Assembly: GCF_018308945.1 (NCBI RefSeq)
Contig: NZ_CP070501.1
Location: 1,798,001-1,862,000 of the forward strand
Origin: Agrococcus sp. Marseille-Q4369
Lineage (GTDB): Bacteria > Actinomycetota > Actinomycetes > Actinomycetales > Microbacteriaceae
Length of the DNA: 64,000 bases
Direction: 5' to 3'
Shown: piece by piece, positions 45,390 to 53,592 of the stretch
Layout: each line of letters starts with the position of its first letter
Numbering within the stretch: the first letter of the stretch is position 1
Position numbers and translations under genes: made by a program
Notes under the pieces: generated by a model
Told to the model about the DNA's origin: nothing
Database searches by the model: none
Seen by the model: only the letters and a program-made list of their open reading frames with translations

Positions 45390-46114
45390 GCGCTCCGACG
45401 GCGTCGCCGCCGGGGTCGGGCTTCGAGGCCGCCGCGTCGACCGTCACGGGCGTCGCCGGGCGCGCGCTCGGCGCGGCGTTCGCGACGCTCGCGGTGGTGC
45501 GTCGACCCCATCCCGTGCACCCGCACGGTGTCGTGCTGCACGGCGAGATCCGCCGCACCGGCAGCCCCATCCCCACCGGCATCGCGTGGATCGACGAGGC
45601 GGCGGGGCCGCTGCCCGTGATCGCCCGCGCCTCCCGCTCCGCCGGCGTCCCCGCGCCGCTGCCCGACGTCATCGGGCTCGCGGTGCGCTTCGACGGCCCG
45701 GAGGGACCGGCCGACATCGAGCTCGCCTCCACCGGCGTGGGCTGGCCGTGGCGCTTCGTGCTCCGCGCGCACCGCTCGCCCTCCCGCGCGCACCTGCACG
45801 CGATCCTCCCGTACCGTGCACCGACCGGGCCGGTGCTGCTCGCCGCGCGCACGATCGCTCCCGCTGATCTGCCGCCGTATCCCGACGCGCTCGCCGATCG
45901 GCTCGCCGCCGAGCCGTGGCGGCTCGAGCTGCTCGTCGCCCGCCCGCGCGGTGCATGGCGGCCGTTCGGCGAGCTCGAGCTGCGGCGGAGCCCCGGTCCG
46001 CTCGACCCGCTGCTGCGCTTCGACGCGGGCCGACGGCTGCTGCCCGGAGCACGCGAGTACGAGTGGGCGCACCGGTTGCGGCAGCCGGCCTACGACCGGG
46101 TCCAGGCGGAGTAG
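45386..46114 (+). CDS. Catalase-fold-like protein of unknown function
   Basis: A 242-residue protein starting at a GTG that overlaps the GPP34 stop (GTGA). HPHGVVLHGEIRR, IARASRSAGVPAPLPDVIG and LAVRFDG resemble, in order, the KGxGAxGxF, VRFSxxxG and DxRGxAxRF blocks of heme catalases, but the catalytic distal histidine and proximal tyrosine regions are not evident and the protein is about half catalase size. Related proteins occur in other actinobacteria without assigned function. A lipid- or membrane-related role with GPP34 is only a guess from coupling. Confidence 0.6.
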   Translation: MSAPTASPPGSGFEAAASTVTGVAGRALGAAFATLAVVRRPHPVHPHGVVLHGEIRRTGSPIPTGIAWIDEAAGPLPVIARASRSAGVPAPLPDVIGLAVRFDGPEGPADIELASTGVGWPWRFVLRAHRSPSRAHLHAILPYRAPTGPVLLAARTIAPADLPPYPDALADRLAAEPWRLELLVARPRGAWRPFGELELRRSPGPLDPLLRFDAGRRLLPGAREYEWAHRLRQPAYDRVQAE

Positions 46115-46125
46115 CGCGGGGCGCG

Positions 46126-47133
46126 TCAGCTCGGCGGCGCGGTCGAGGAGCGCACGACGAGCACCGGCGAGTACGCGGTGTGGCTGCGGTCCGGCTCGTC
46201 GTCGGGCTCGTCGAGCGCCGCCATGATCCACGCGACGACGTCCTCCCCGTGCTGCGCCGGGTCCTGCCGGATGGTCGTGAGCCCGAACGCGGCGGCGGCC
46301 GGCACGTCGTCGACGCCGATGACCGAGAGCTCCTCGGGCACGCGGATGCCGAGCTGATGCGCGGCGAGGAGCACCGCCATCGCGACCTCGTCGGTGCCGC
46401 CGACGATGCCCGTGGGGCGGTCGGCGCGGTCGATGATCTCGCGCACGACGGCGTGTGCGCACTCGAGCGTGGTCGGCACCGTCTGGACCGGTCGCATCCG
46501 CAGCCCGTGTCGCGCCGAGACGCGCTCGAACGCCCGCTTCCGCCGATCGGAGGAGGAGGCCTCGAACGGCTGCACCTCGGGCTCGGCGGCGATGTGCAGG
46601 AGGTCGGTGTGGCCGAGCCGCACGAGGTGCTCGGCGGCCTGCTCGCCGGCCGCCTCGTCGTCGAGCGCGAACGACCGCGTGTGCTCCGTGGGCTCGCCGA
46701 CGGTCGCGACCGGGATGCCGAGGTCAGCGAGGCGCGTGAGGTCGCCGCCGACGAGGCTCCACGTGATCGTCACGAGGCCGTCGACCTCGCCGCGCGTCAT
46801 GAAGCGCTCGAACTTCTCGTGCCCGCCCTTCCCGAACGCCCCGAGGTCGTAGAGCAGCACGTCGTGGTCGTGCGCATCGGCGGCGTGCGCGATGCCGTGC
46901 AGCACGCTGCCGAAGTACCAGCGGTTGACGGACGGCGTGAGCACGCCGATCGTGCGGGTCATGCCCGTCGCGAGCCGTCGCGCGGCACCGGAGACCCGGA
47001 ACCCGAGCTCGTCCGCGGTGCGCTGCACCCGCTCGCGGGTGCTCGCCGCGACCCCGGATGCGCCCGAGAGTGCGCGCGACGCGGTCGCCTTCGAGACGCC
47101 CGCAGCGCGGGCGACGTCGTCGAGCCTCGGCAC
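46126..47133 (-). CDS. LacI-family transcriptional regulator
   Basis: A 335-residue repressor: helix-turn-helix PRLDDVARAAGVSKATASRALSG cut at the hinge, with hinge helix RRLATGMTRTIGVL, then a periplasmic-binding-type core (VRLGHTDLLHIA, SVIGVDDVPAAAAFGLTTIRQD). The GTG at 47133 is chosen over the ATG at 47175 because GAGGAGG is 5 nt upstream of it, and the ATG would sit next to operator O1. It is divergent from the sugar importer and very probably controls it, responding to an oligosaccharide or its metabolite. Confidence 0.92.
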   Translation of the reverse strand: MPRLDDVARAAGVSKATASRALSGASGVAASTRERVQRTADELGFRVSGAARRLATGMTRTIGVLTPSVNRWYFGSVLHGIAHAADAHDHDVLLYDLGAFGKGGHEKFERFMTRGEVDGLVTITWSLVGGDLTRLADLGIPVATVGEPTEHTRSFALDDEAAGEQAAEHLVRLGHTDLLHIAAEPEVQPFEASSSDRRKRAFERVSARHGLRMRPVQTVPTTLECAHAVVREIIDRADRPTGIVGGTDEVAMAVLLAAHQLGIRVPEELSVIGVDDVPAAAAFGLTTIRQDPAQHGEDVVAWIMAALDEPDDEPDRSHTAYSPVLVVRSSTAPPS

Positions 47134-47176
47134 GGTCGCCTCCTCGCGCCCCGGGCGGATGACCGCCTCGATCATC

Positions 47177-47188
47177 GGAACCGGTTCC
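47177..47188. promoter_or_regulatory. LacI operator O1
   Basis: GGAACCGGTTCC is a perfect 12-bp palindrome of the LacI-type with central CG. It directly follows the regulator's own -10 box (TATGGT on the minus strand, 47190-47195), a position for autorepression. Confidence 0.82.
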
Positions 47189-47302
47189 GACCATAGCCCC
47201 GCCGCCGCGTTCCGCCAACGATCGGCGGTCCGGATCGTTGTCGAATCGAAACATCGTTCCTGAGTGCATCCTGTGGCGAGGTGCGCTACGGTCGCTCGAA
47301 GT

Positions 47303-47314
47303 GGAACCGGTTCC
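47303..47314. promoter_or_regulatory. LacI operator O2
   Basis: The identical palindrome GGAACCGGTTCC lies 126 bp from O1 and just downstream of a TACGGT -10 box (47287-47292) for the importer genes. Equal sequence and a spacing of about twelve helical turns suit joint binding of one tetramer with DNA looping. Confidence 0.82.
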
Positions 47315-47388
47315 GGTTTCGAGCACGCCGCCGTGCGCGTCGTTTCGCGGCACGTGCTCATCCGCTGAGTTTGAGCGAAGGAGTTCAC

Positions 47389-48750
47389 GTGAAGCACGCA
47401 CGCAGGATCGCGGTGCCGCTCGGCATCGCGGGCGTCGCGGCACTCGCCCTCACCGGCTGTGTCGGCGACGCAGAGCCCGGCGCGTTGGAGGCGCCCGGCA
47501 GCACCGGCGCTGCCGCCGAGGGCTGCGAGGCCTACGCCGACTACGGCACCTTCGACGGCGCCGAGGTCAACGTCTACGGCACGATCCTCGACGAGGAGGC
47601 GAACCGCCTCAACGAGTCCTGGGCCGAGTTCGAGGAGTGCACCGGCATCGACGTCGTTTACGAGGGCTCCGCGGAGTTCGAGGCGCAGATCAACGTCCGC
47701 GTGCAGGGCGGCAACCCGCCCGACCTCGCAATCTTCCCGCAGCCGGGCCTGCTCGCGTCGATCGCCGGCACCGGCAGCCTCCTGCCCGCGCCCGAGAGCG
47801 TCGCCGCGAACGCGGAGGAGTTCTGGACCGAGGACTGGCGCAACTACGGCACGGTCGACGGCACCTTCTACGCGGCACCGCTCATGGCGTCGGTGAAGGG
47901 CTACGTCTGGTACCAGCCGGCGCTGTGGGAGGAGAACGGCTGGGAGGTGCCGACGACGCTCGACGAGCTCGACGAGCTCACCGCGACGATCGCCGAGTCG
48001 GGCACGACGCCGTGGTGCGTGGGCTTCGGCTCCGGCGAGGCGACGGGCTGGCCCGGCACGGACTGGATCGAGGACTACGTCCTGCGCCTGCACGGCCCGG
48101 ACGTCTACGACCAGTGGATCGCGCACGAGATCCCGTTCGACGACCCGCAGATTGCTGAGGCGATGGACCGCGTCGGCGACCTGATCAAGAACCCCGAGTA
48201 CGTCAACGGCGGCATCGGCGACGTGTCGACGATCGCGACGACCGACTTCGGCGAGGCCGGCCTGCCGGTGCTCGACGGTGAGTGCGCGATGCACCACCAG
48301 GCCTCGTTCTACGAGGGCTTCTGGAGCGATGACAACTCCGTCACGGTCGCCGAGGACGGCGACGTCTGGGCCTTCGTGCTCCCGGGCACCGAGGCCGACG
48401 CGGCCGCGGTCACGGGCGGGGGCGAGTTCGTCGGCGCGTTCAGCGACGACGAGGAGGTCGTCGCGGTGCAGACGTTCCTCTCGAGCGACACGTGGGCCAA
48501 CAGCCGCGTCTCGCTCGGCGGCGTCATCTCGGCGAACTCGGGCCTCGACCCCGAGAACGCGAGCAGCCCGCTGCTGCAGTCCGCGGTCGAGACGCTGCAG
48601 GACCCGGAGACGACGTTCCGGTTCGACGGCTCCGACCTGATGCCGGGCGCGGTGGGCGCCGGCACGTTCTGGAGCGGCCTGGTCGACTGGGTCTCGGGCG
48701 CCGACACGGCGACCGTGCTCTCGCAGATCGAGCAGAGCTGGCCGCAGTAG
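47389..48750 (+). CDS. Sugar ABC transporter substrate-binding lipoprotein
   Basis: A 453-residue solute-binding protein of the family-1 (alpha-glucoside/maltose) type. The GTG start has GAAGGAG 5 nt upstream. A signal peptide ends in the lipobox LALTGC, so Cys24 is lipidated and the protein is anchored outside the membrane. Core motifs are YEGSAEFEAQINVRVQGG, PPDLAIFPQPG and FWSGLVDWVSG. It captures the sugar for the two permeases encoded next. The ATPase subunit is not in the cluster and is presumably a shared MsiK-like protein encoded elsewhere. A hairpin follows the stop. Confidence 0.92.
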   Translation: MKHARRIAVPLGIAGVAALALTGCVGDAEPGALEAPGSTGAAAEGCEAYADYGTFDGAEVNVYGTILDEEANRLNESWAEFEECTGIDVVYEGSAEFEAQINVRVQGGNPPDLAIFPQPGLLASIAGTGSLLPAPESVAANAEEFWTEDWRNYGTVDGTFYAAPLMASVKGYVWYQPALWEENGWEVPTTLDELDELTATIAESGTTPWCVGFGSGEATGWPGTDWIEDYVLRLHGPDVYDQWIAHEIPFDDPQIAEAMDRVGDLIKNPEYVNGGIGDVSTIATTDFGEAGLPVLDGECAMHHQASFYEGFWSDDNSVTVAEDGDVWAFVLPGTEADAAAVTGGGEFVGAFSDDEEVVAVQTFLSSDTWANSRVSLGGVISANSGLDPENASSPLLQSAVETLQDPETTFRFDGSDLMPGAVGAGTFWSGLVDWVSGADTATVLSQIEQSWPQ

Positions 48751-48763
48751 TCGCATGACGCGA

Positions 48764-48792
48764 GTGCGGGGGTCGTGAGCCGGCCCCCGCAC
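48764..48792 (+). terminator. Intercistronic hairpin after the binding-protein gene
   Basis: GTGCGGGGGTC (48764-48774) pairs with GGCCCCCGCAC (48782-48792), 11 bp with one G-U. Such hairpins between binding-protein and permease genes usually stabilise or partly end the message so that binding protein is made in excess. Confidence 0.6.
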
Positions 48793-48830
48793 CGCATCAT
48801 CGGCACGTCTCACGAACGGATGGGGTGCGC

Positions 48831-50375
48831 ATGACCTCGATGGATCTCGTCGGCAAGCTGCTGCAGGTGCTCGTCGGCCTGGTGGCCTTCGGCGCCGTGG
48901 TGGCGCTGCTGCTGGCCTTCCTCGACCGACCGGAGGACAAGCCGCGGGCGGCGAGCTGGCGCTCCGGGCTGCGACCGCGCATCATCCTCATCGCGGCGTT
49001 CGCGCTCCTCGCGCTCCTCGCGCGCCTGCTCTACGGACTGGTGCCGTGGATGACGCAGGCGCTCACGAACGCGGCGATCGCGGTCGGCGTCGCCGGCATC
49101 GCGATCGTCGTCCTCCAGTGGCTGCTCGACCGCCTGCTCCAGCCGGCGAGCCCCGCGGTGCGCAGCGCCGTGCTGCGCGGCGTCGGCGCCGCCATCGTCG
49201 TCGCGATCGTGCTCCTCGCTCAGTCGGCGGAGCGCATCCCGGCGCTCGACTGGGTCACGCCCGCCCTCGTGCTCGCAGCGACGATCGTGGGCTGGCCGCT
49301 CGTCGGCGCGCTCGTCGCGACGGCCGCCATCGCCTTCCTGCCCGACCGCATCCGCCGCAGCGCCCGGCTCGTCGCGTGGCTGCTCGCCGCCGTCGCGGTC
49401 GTGGTCGTCGCGCTCGTGCTCGAGGCCGGCCAGGAGCAGCAGGTGGGCGTGTGGCCCTGGGCCGCCGCTGCGGCGCTGAGCATCATCGGCCTGCTCGGCT
49501 ACCTCGCCGACAGGGACGACGACTCGAAGCCGATGCTCGTTTTCCTGCTGCCCTCGGCGCTGCTCCTCACGATCGGCCTCGTCTACCCGGCGATCCGCAC
49601 GACGCTGCTCGCCTTCACCGACAAGACCGGCTCGTTCAACGGGCTCGACAACTTCGTCTGGATGTTCACGCAGCCCGAGGCGCTCGTGACGCTCGCCAAC
49701 ACGGTCGTGTGGGTCATCCTCGTGCCGCTGCTGTCGACGGCCATCGGGCTCGCGTACGCGGTCTTCATCGACAAGAGCCGCGGTGAGCGCGTCTACAAGA
49801 TGCTCGTCTTCATGCCGATGGCCATCTCGATGGTCGGCGCGAGCATCATCTGGCGCTTCATGTACGCCTACCGCGGTCCGGAGCAGGAGCAGATCGGCCT
49901 CGTGAACCAGATCCTCGTCTGGTTCGGCGGGGAGCCGCAGCAGATCCTGCAGAACAGCCCGTGGAACACCCTCGCGCTCATCGTCGTGATGATCTGGATC
50001 CAGACGGGCTTCGCGATGGTCGTGCTCTCGGCCGCCATCAAGGGCGTGCCGACCGAGCAGCTCGAGGCCGCCGAGATCGACGGCGCGAACCCGTGGCAGC
50101 GGTTTGCGAACGTCACGGTGCCCGGCATCCGCACGTCGCTCGTCGTCGTCGTCACGACGATCTCGATCGCGACGCTCAAGGTGTTCGACATCGTCCGCAC
50201 CATGACCGCGGGCAACTTCAACACCTCCGTCGTCGCCAACGAGATGTACACGCAGGCGTTCCGCTCGGGCGAGCCGGGCCGAGGCGCGGCGCTCGCGCTC
50301 ATCCTGTTCATCATGGTGATGCCGATCGTCATCTACAACATCCGCGTCCTGAACCAGCAGAAGGGGATCCGATGA
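48831..50375 (+). CDS. Sugar ABC transporter permease with extra N-terminal membrane domain
   Basis: A 514-residue MalF/AglF-type permease; relatives have about 300. The canonical part starts near residue 231 (KPMLVFLLPSALLLTIGLVYP) and includes the EAA loop EQLEAAEIDGANPWQRF. Before it are about seven extra hydrophobic segments (LLQVLVGLVAFGAVVALLLAF, then six more up to LSIIGLLGYLA) with no transporter motif. The frame is continuous, so it is a real fusion or extension. ATG 48831 is preferred to GTG 48825. It pairs with the following permease, which overlaps by 4 nt. Confidence 0.9.
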   Translation: MTSMDLVGKLLQVLVGLVAFGAVVALLLAFLDRPEDKPRAASWRSGLRPRIILIAAFALLALLARLLYGLVPWMTQALTNAAIAVGVAGIAIVVLQWLLDRLLQPASPAVRSAVLRGVGAAIVVAIVLLAQSAERIPALDWVTPALVLAATIVGWPLVGALVATAAIAFLPDRIRRSARLVAWLLAAVAVVVVALVLEAGQEQQVGVWPWAAAAALSIIGLLGYLADRDDDSKPMLVFLLPSALLLTIGLVYPAIRTTLLAFTDKTGSFNGLDNFVWMFTQPEALVTLANTVVWVILVPLLSTAIGLAYAVFIDKSRGERVYKMLVFMPMAISMVGASIIWRFMYAYRGPEQEQIGLVNQILVWFGGEPQQILQNSPWNTLALIVVMIWIQTGFAMVVLSAAIKGVPTEQLEAAEIDGANPWQRFANVTVPGIRTSLVVVVTTISIATLKVFDIVRTMTAGNFNTSVVANEMYTQAFRSGEPGRGAALALILFIMVMPIVIYNIRVLNQQKGIR

Positions 50376-51346
50376 GCTCCGTCGCATTCACCCCCGACCC
50401 CGAGGTCACCCCCGACGAGGTCGCGCCGGCGGTGCGGACCCGCGCCGATCGCGTGAAGCGGCGCCTGACGAGCCCGTGGGCGACGATCGCCGCGCTCGTC
50501 ATCGCGGTCGTCTGGACGATCCCGACGTTCGGCCTGCTGCTGTCGTCCTTCCGCCCCGCCGACCAGATCCAGACGACCGGCTGGTGGACGTTCTTCTCCG
50601 ACCCGCAGCTGACGCTCGCGAACTACGGCGAGGTGCTGTTCTCGTCGTCGGCGTCGTCTCCGCAGCTCGGCGAGTACTTCGTCAACTCGCTCGCGATCGC
50701 GATCCCCGGCACCCTCATCCCGCTCGTGCTCGCGTGCCTCGCGGCGTATGCGTTCGCGTGGGTGAAGTTCAAGGGCTCGTCGACGCTGTTCGTGATCGTC
50801 TTCGCGCTCCAGATCGTGCCGCTGCAGATGGCGCTCATCCCGCTGCTGCAGCTGTTCGTGACGTTCCTGCAGCCGTTCCAGACGGCGCTGCACGAGGCCG
50901 TGCCGTTCATCAGCGAGCGGCAGTACCTGCCGGTGTGGATCGCGCACGCGATCTTCGGCCTGCCGCTCGCGATCTTCCTGCTGCACAACTTCATCTCGGC
51001 GATCCCGGCCGACGTCATCGAGGCGGCGCGCGTCGACGGCGCGGGCCACGGGCAGATCTTCTTCCGCATCATCCTGCCGCTCGCGATGCCGGCGATCGCG
51101 TCGTTCGCGATCTTCCAGTTCCTCTGGGTCTGGAACGACCTGCTCGTCGCGCTGGTGTTCTCGACCGGCACACCGGATACCGCGCCGCTCACGCAACGAT
51201 TGGCCGAGCTCGCGGGATCGCGAGGCGAGAACTGGGAGCGGCTCACGGCCGGTGCGTTCGTCTCGCTCGTCATCCCGCTCATCGTGTTCTTCAGCCTGCA
51301 GCGCTACTTCGTCAGAGGCCTGCTGGCGGGTTCTGCGAAGGGTTGA
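50372..51346 (+). CDS. Sugar ABC transporter permease, MalG/AglG type
   Basis: A 324-residue inner-membrane subunit with six spans. TIPTFGLLLSSFRP is the usual first extracellular start, and the EAA loop reads ADVIEAARVDGAGHGQIFF followed by the last two helices. The ATG overlaps the previous stop (ATGA) and AAGGGG stands upstream. With the binding protein and first permease it forms an alpha-glucoside-type importer. A terminator follows after 19 nt, so no ATPase or hydrolase belongs to the same transcript. Confidence 0.93.
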   Translation: MSSVAFTPDPEVTPDEVAPAVRTRADRVKRRLTSPWATIAALVIAVVWTIPTFGLLLSSFRPADQIQTTGWWTFFSDPQLTLANYGEVLFSSSASSPQLGEYFVNSLAIAIPGTLIPLVLACLAAYAFAWVKFKGSSTLFVIVFALQIVPLQMALIPLLQLFVTFLQPFQTALHEAVPFISERQYLPVWIAHAIFGLPLAIFLLHNFISAIPADVIEAARVDGAGHGQIFFRIILPLAMPAIASFAIFQFLWVWNDLLVALVFSTGTPDTAPLTQRLAELAGSRGENWERLTAGAFVSLVIPLIVFFSLQRYFVRGLLAGSAKG

Positions 51347-51365
51347 GCGCCCAGGATCGAGCAAT

Positions 51366-51390
51366 GAGGGGCGGCCATCGGCCGCCCCTC
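51366..51390. terminator. Hairpin between convergent importer and debranching genes
   Basis: A perfect 11-bp stem GAGGGGCGGCC/GGCCGCCCCTC closes an ATC loop, placed between genes ending at 51346 (+) and 51429 (-), so it can serve both. Confidence 0.85.
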
Positions 51391-51428
51391 TCCACGTCTC
51401 GAGATCCTCGGATCAGCCGAGCGCGAGC

Positions 51429-53456
51429 CTAGATCGAGGGCGTCCGGCCACCGTCGATGAGGCGCACGTGCGCGCGGCGCGGCGAGCTGTCGCCGCTCGT
51501 CGATCGCGTGCCGCCGGAGGCCGCCTCCGCCGGCACGGCGATCGTCGGCAGCGGCTCGACGGCGTGCAGGTGGCGCTCGCGGCGCGGTGCGTGCTCGGCC
51601 CTCCGGTCACCGAGCGCCCGCCAGACGGGCGCGACCGCCGCGGCGCTCCGGGCGTTGGGCGCACCCGCGCCCGGCAGCGGCACGGGCGCGCTCGCGTCGG
51701 CGAGCCCGTAGCCCGCGTAGCGCTCCGGCAGCGAGCCGTCGAACGCCTCCGCCGCCCGCTCGAGCTGCTCCGCGAGCCGGCGTGCCACGTCGTCGAGCCC
51801 CGCTCGCAGGAGGCCCTCGATCGCGACGGCCGTGTCGTGCGGCCGGATCGCGCCGCCGTTCCACGCGAGTGGCCAGTAGCCGGGGGCGTCGACCGCGATC
51901 GAGCGCAGGCCGAACCCGGATGACAGGCGCTCGTCGAGCAGGAGCCCTGCCACGGTGCGCTCCTCGTCGCGCGAGAGCAGCGTCGAGCCGATGAGGTGCG
52001 CGAGATCGGCCGAGAGCCAGTCGAGCCGCCCGCCGGTTCCGTCGATCGCCATCGCGGGATGGCGATCGTCGCCGCGAACCACCCAGAACGCGGCACGGAA
52101 CCGGCGGCGGAGTCTCTCAGCCCACTCGAGCCACGGCGCGCCGTCGTCGCCGAGCGCCTCGAGCAGCGCGGCGCCGCCCACGGCGGCGCGGCACGCGAGG
52201 GCCTGGAGCCGGGCGGTCGCGACGGGACCCTCGGCGGGCTCGCCCTCGGCGTCGCGCGGCAGCTCGGGGCCGTCGCCGACCGTGACGTCGCCGCCCGGCA
52301 GGGTGAGGAAACCGTCGCCCACCTGCTGCCCCAGCCAGCCGAGCGCGGCGTGCAGCGCGGTGCGCAGCTCGCGCACCGCCTCGAGCGGCAGGCCCGCGCG
52401 CCAGGCGTCGTGGAGCAGCACGATCCACAGCGGCGTCGCGTCGATCGAGTCGGTGAAGGTCGGAGGCAGCTCGGCGCCGGCGCGGACGCCCGCGGGACGG
52501 TGGGGCGAGAGCTCGTGCATCATGCGTCCCGGCTGCTCGCCCGTGCGGCCGTCGTGCTGCACGCCCTGACGCGCGGCGAGCGTGCGGAGGGTGGCCTCCG
52601 CGAGCGACGTGCCGAGCGGCAGCAGCAGTCGCGCCGCGCTCAGCGCGTCGCGCGCCACCATCGTCAGCCGCCACGGCGCGCCGGCGGCGAGCACGGGGCC
52701 GCTGCCGACGTCGAGCAGGAGATCCTCAAGATCGGCGACCGCCCGCTCGCCCCAGCGATCGAGCGCCGGGCGGCCGGTCGGCTCGAGGCCGCGGCTCGGC
52801 GCGTCGACGATCGCGCCCTCGACCGCGAGGGACGCGTCGTCGAGCAGCAGCTCGACCGAGAGCCCGCACCAGTCGTTGGGCTGCACGATCGCGCGGTGGC
52901 TCACGACGACGCGGCCGTCGACGAGCTCGACGGCACCGCCGCGGCTGCGCACGCGGAGGGTGCGGATGCCGTCGGTCGCGATCGCATCGGCGCCCTCGAT
53001 CGCGAGGTGCACGGGCACGGGGTCGCCGCGGCCGTCGCGCACGCGCTCGATGGGGCAGAAGGCGACGTCGACCGCGAGCTCGATGCGCACGTCGATCGGC
53101 AGCTCGCGGCCGTTCACGACCGTCGCCCGCTCGAGCACCGCGCCCGGGGTGACCTCCCGCATCCGCTCGACCGCGATGCGCGCGTCGCCCGGCTCCGAGT
53201 CGAGCGCTCGGGCGATGCCGCGGATGAGCGCCCAGTCGCCCGCGCTCGAGGTGGCGAGGTGCTCGATCGGCGCGCCGTCGACGCGCAGCTCGACCCGGCG
53301 CGCGAAGCGCCAGTCGCCGTGGAAGAGGCCGTGGATGGGGTGGTCGTCCATGGTGCCGTCGCGGTGCGACCAGGCCTGGGTCGGCGCCGAGACCGACGCG
53401 AGCTGGTCGTGGAGCAGGGGCGGCGGCTCGACCTGCTGAGCCTGCTCGTGACGCAT
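51429..53456 (-). CDS. Amylo-alpha-1,6-glucosidase/glycogen-debranching-like protein
   Basis: A 675-residue protein: an N-terminal GDE-type beta domain (LFHGDWRFARRVELRVDG, WCGLSVELLLDD) and a six-hairpin (alpha/alpha)-barrel (FTDSIDATPLWIVLLHDAW, WPLAWNGGAIRPHDTAVAIEG, DGSLPERYAG). Such proteins hydrolyse alpha-linked glucans or related oligosaccharides and often accompany sugar importers. The expected acid residues appear within the barrel (D in TDSIDATPLW, E in AIEG). It is cytosolic (no signal peptide) and convergent with the importer, with its own promoter. ATG 53456 is chosen; the frame runs on for 31 codons with no homology. Confidence 0.85.
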   Translation of the reverse strand: MRHEQAQQVEPPPLLHDQLASVSAPTQAWSHRDGTMDDHPIHGLFHGDWRFARRVELRVDGAPIEHLATSSAGDWALIRGIARALDSEPGDARIAVERMREVTPGAVLERATVVNGRELPIDVRIELAVDVAFCPIERVRDGRGDPVPVHLAIEGADAIATDGIRTLRVRSRGGAVELVDGRVVVSHRAIVQPNDWCGLSVELLLDDASLAVEGAIVDAPSRGLEPTGRPALDRWGERAVADLEDLLLDVGSGPVLAAGAPWRLTMVARDALSAARLLLPLGTSLAEATLRTLAARQGVQHDGRTGEQPGRMMHELSPHRPAGVRAGAELPPTFTDSIDATPLWIVLLHDAWRAGLPLEAVRELRTALHAALGWLGQQVGDGFLTLPGGDVTVGDGPELPRDAEGEPAEGPVATARLQALACRAAVGGAALLEALGDDGAPWLEWAERLRRRFRAAFWVVRGDDRHPAMAIDGTGGRLDWLSADLAHLIGSTLLSRDEERTVAGLLLDERLSSGFGLRSIAVDAPGYWPLAWNGGAIRPHDTAVAIEGLLRAGLDDVARRLAEQLERAAEAFDGSLPERYAGYGLADASAPVPLPGAGAPNARSAAAVAPVWRALGDRRAEHAPRRERHLHAVEPLPTIAVPAEAASGGTRSTSGDSSPRRAHVRLIDGGRTPSI

Positions 53457-53592
53457 GGGACCCCGACCTCGTGAATGCCCTTCGCCGTCACGGTAACGCT
53501 GTCTGCAACGGTCGGCGCGCAAGGCCGCCTGAGGCTTCGCGCATCCCAACCTCAGCGTCCGGGTGTCGTTCCGAGTCGCGCGGCGCCGAGCC

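Noticed and set aside
47134-47175. Longer LacI protein starting at ATG 47175
   Set aside because: The ATG is next to operator O1 and lacks a ribosome site, while GTG 47133 has GAGGAGG at ideal spacing and begins at the usual DNA-binding domain.
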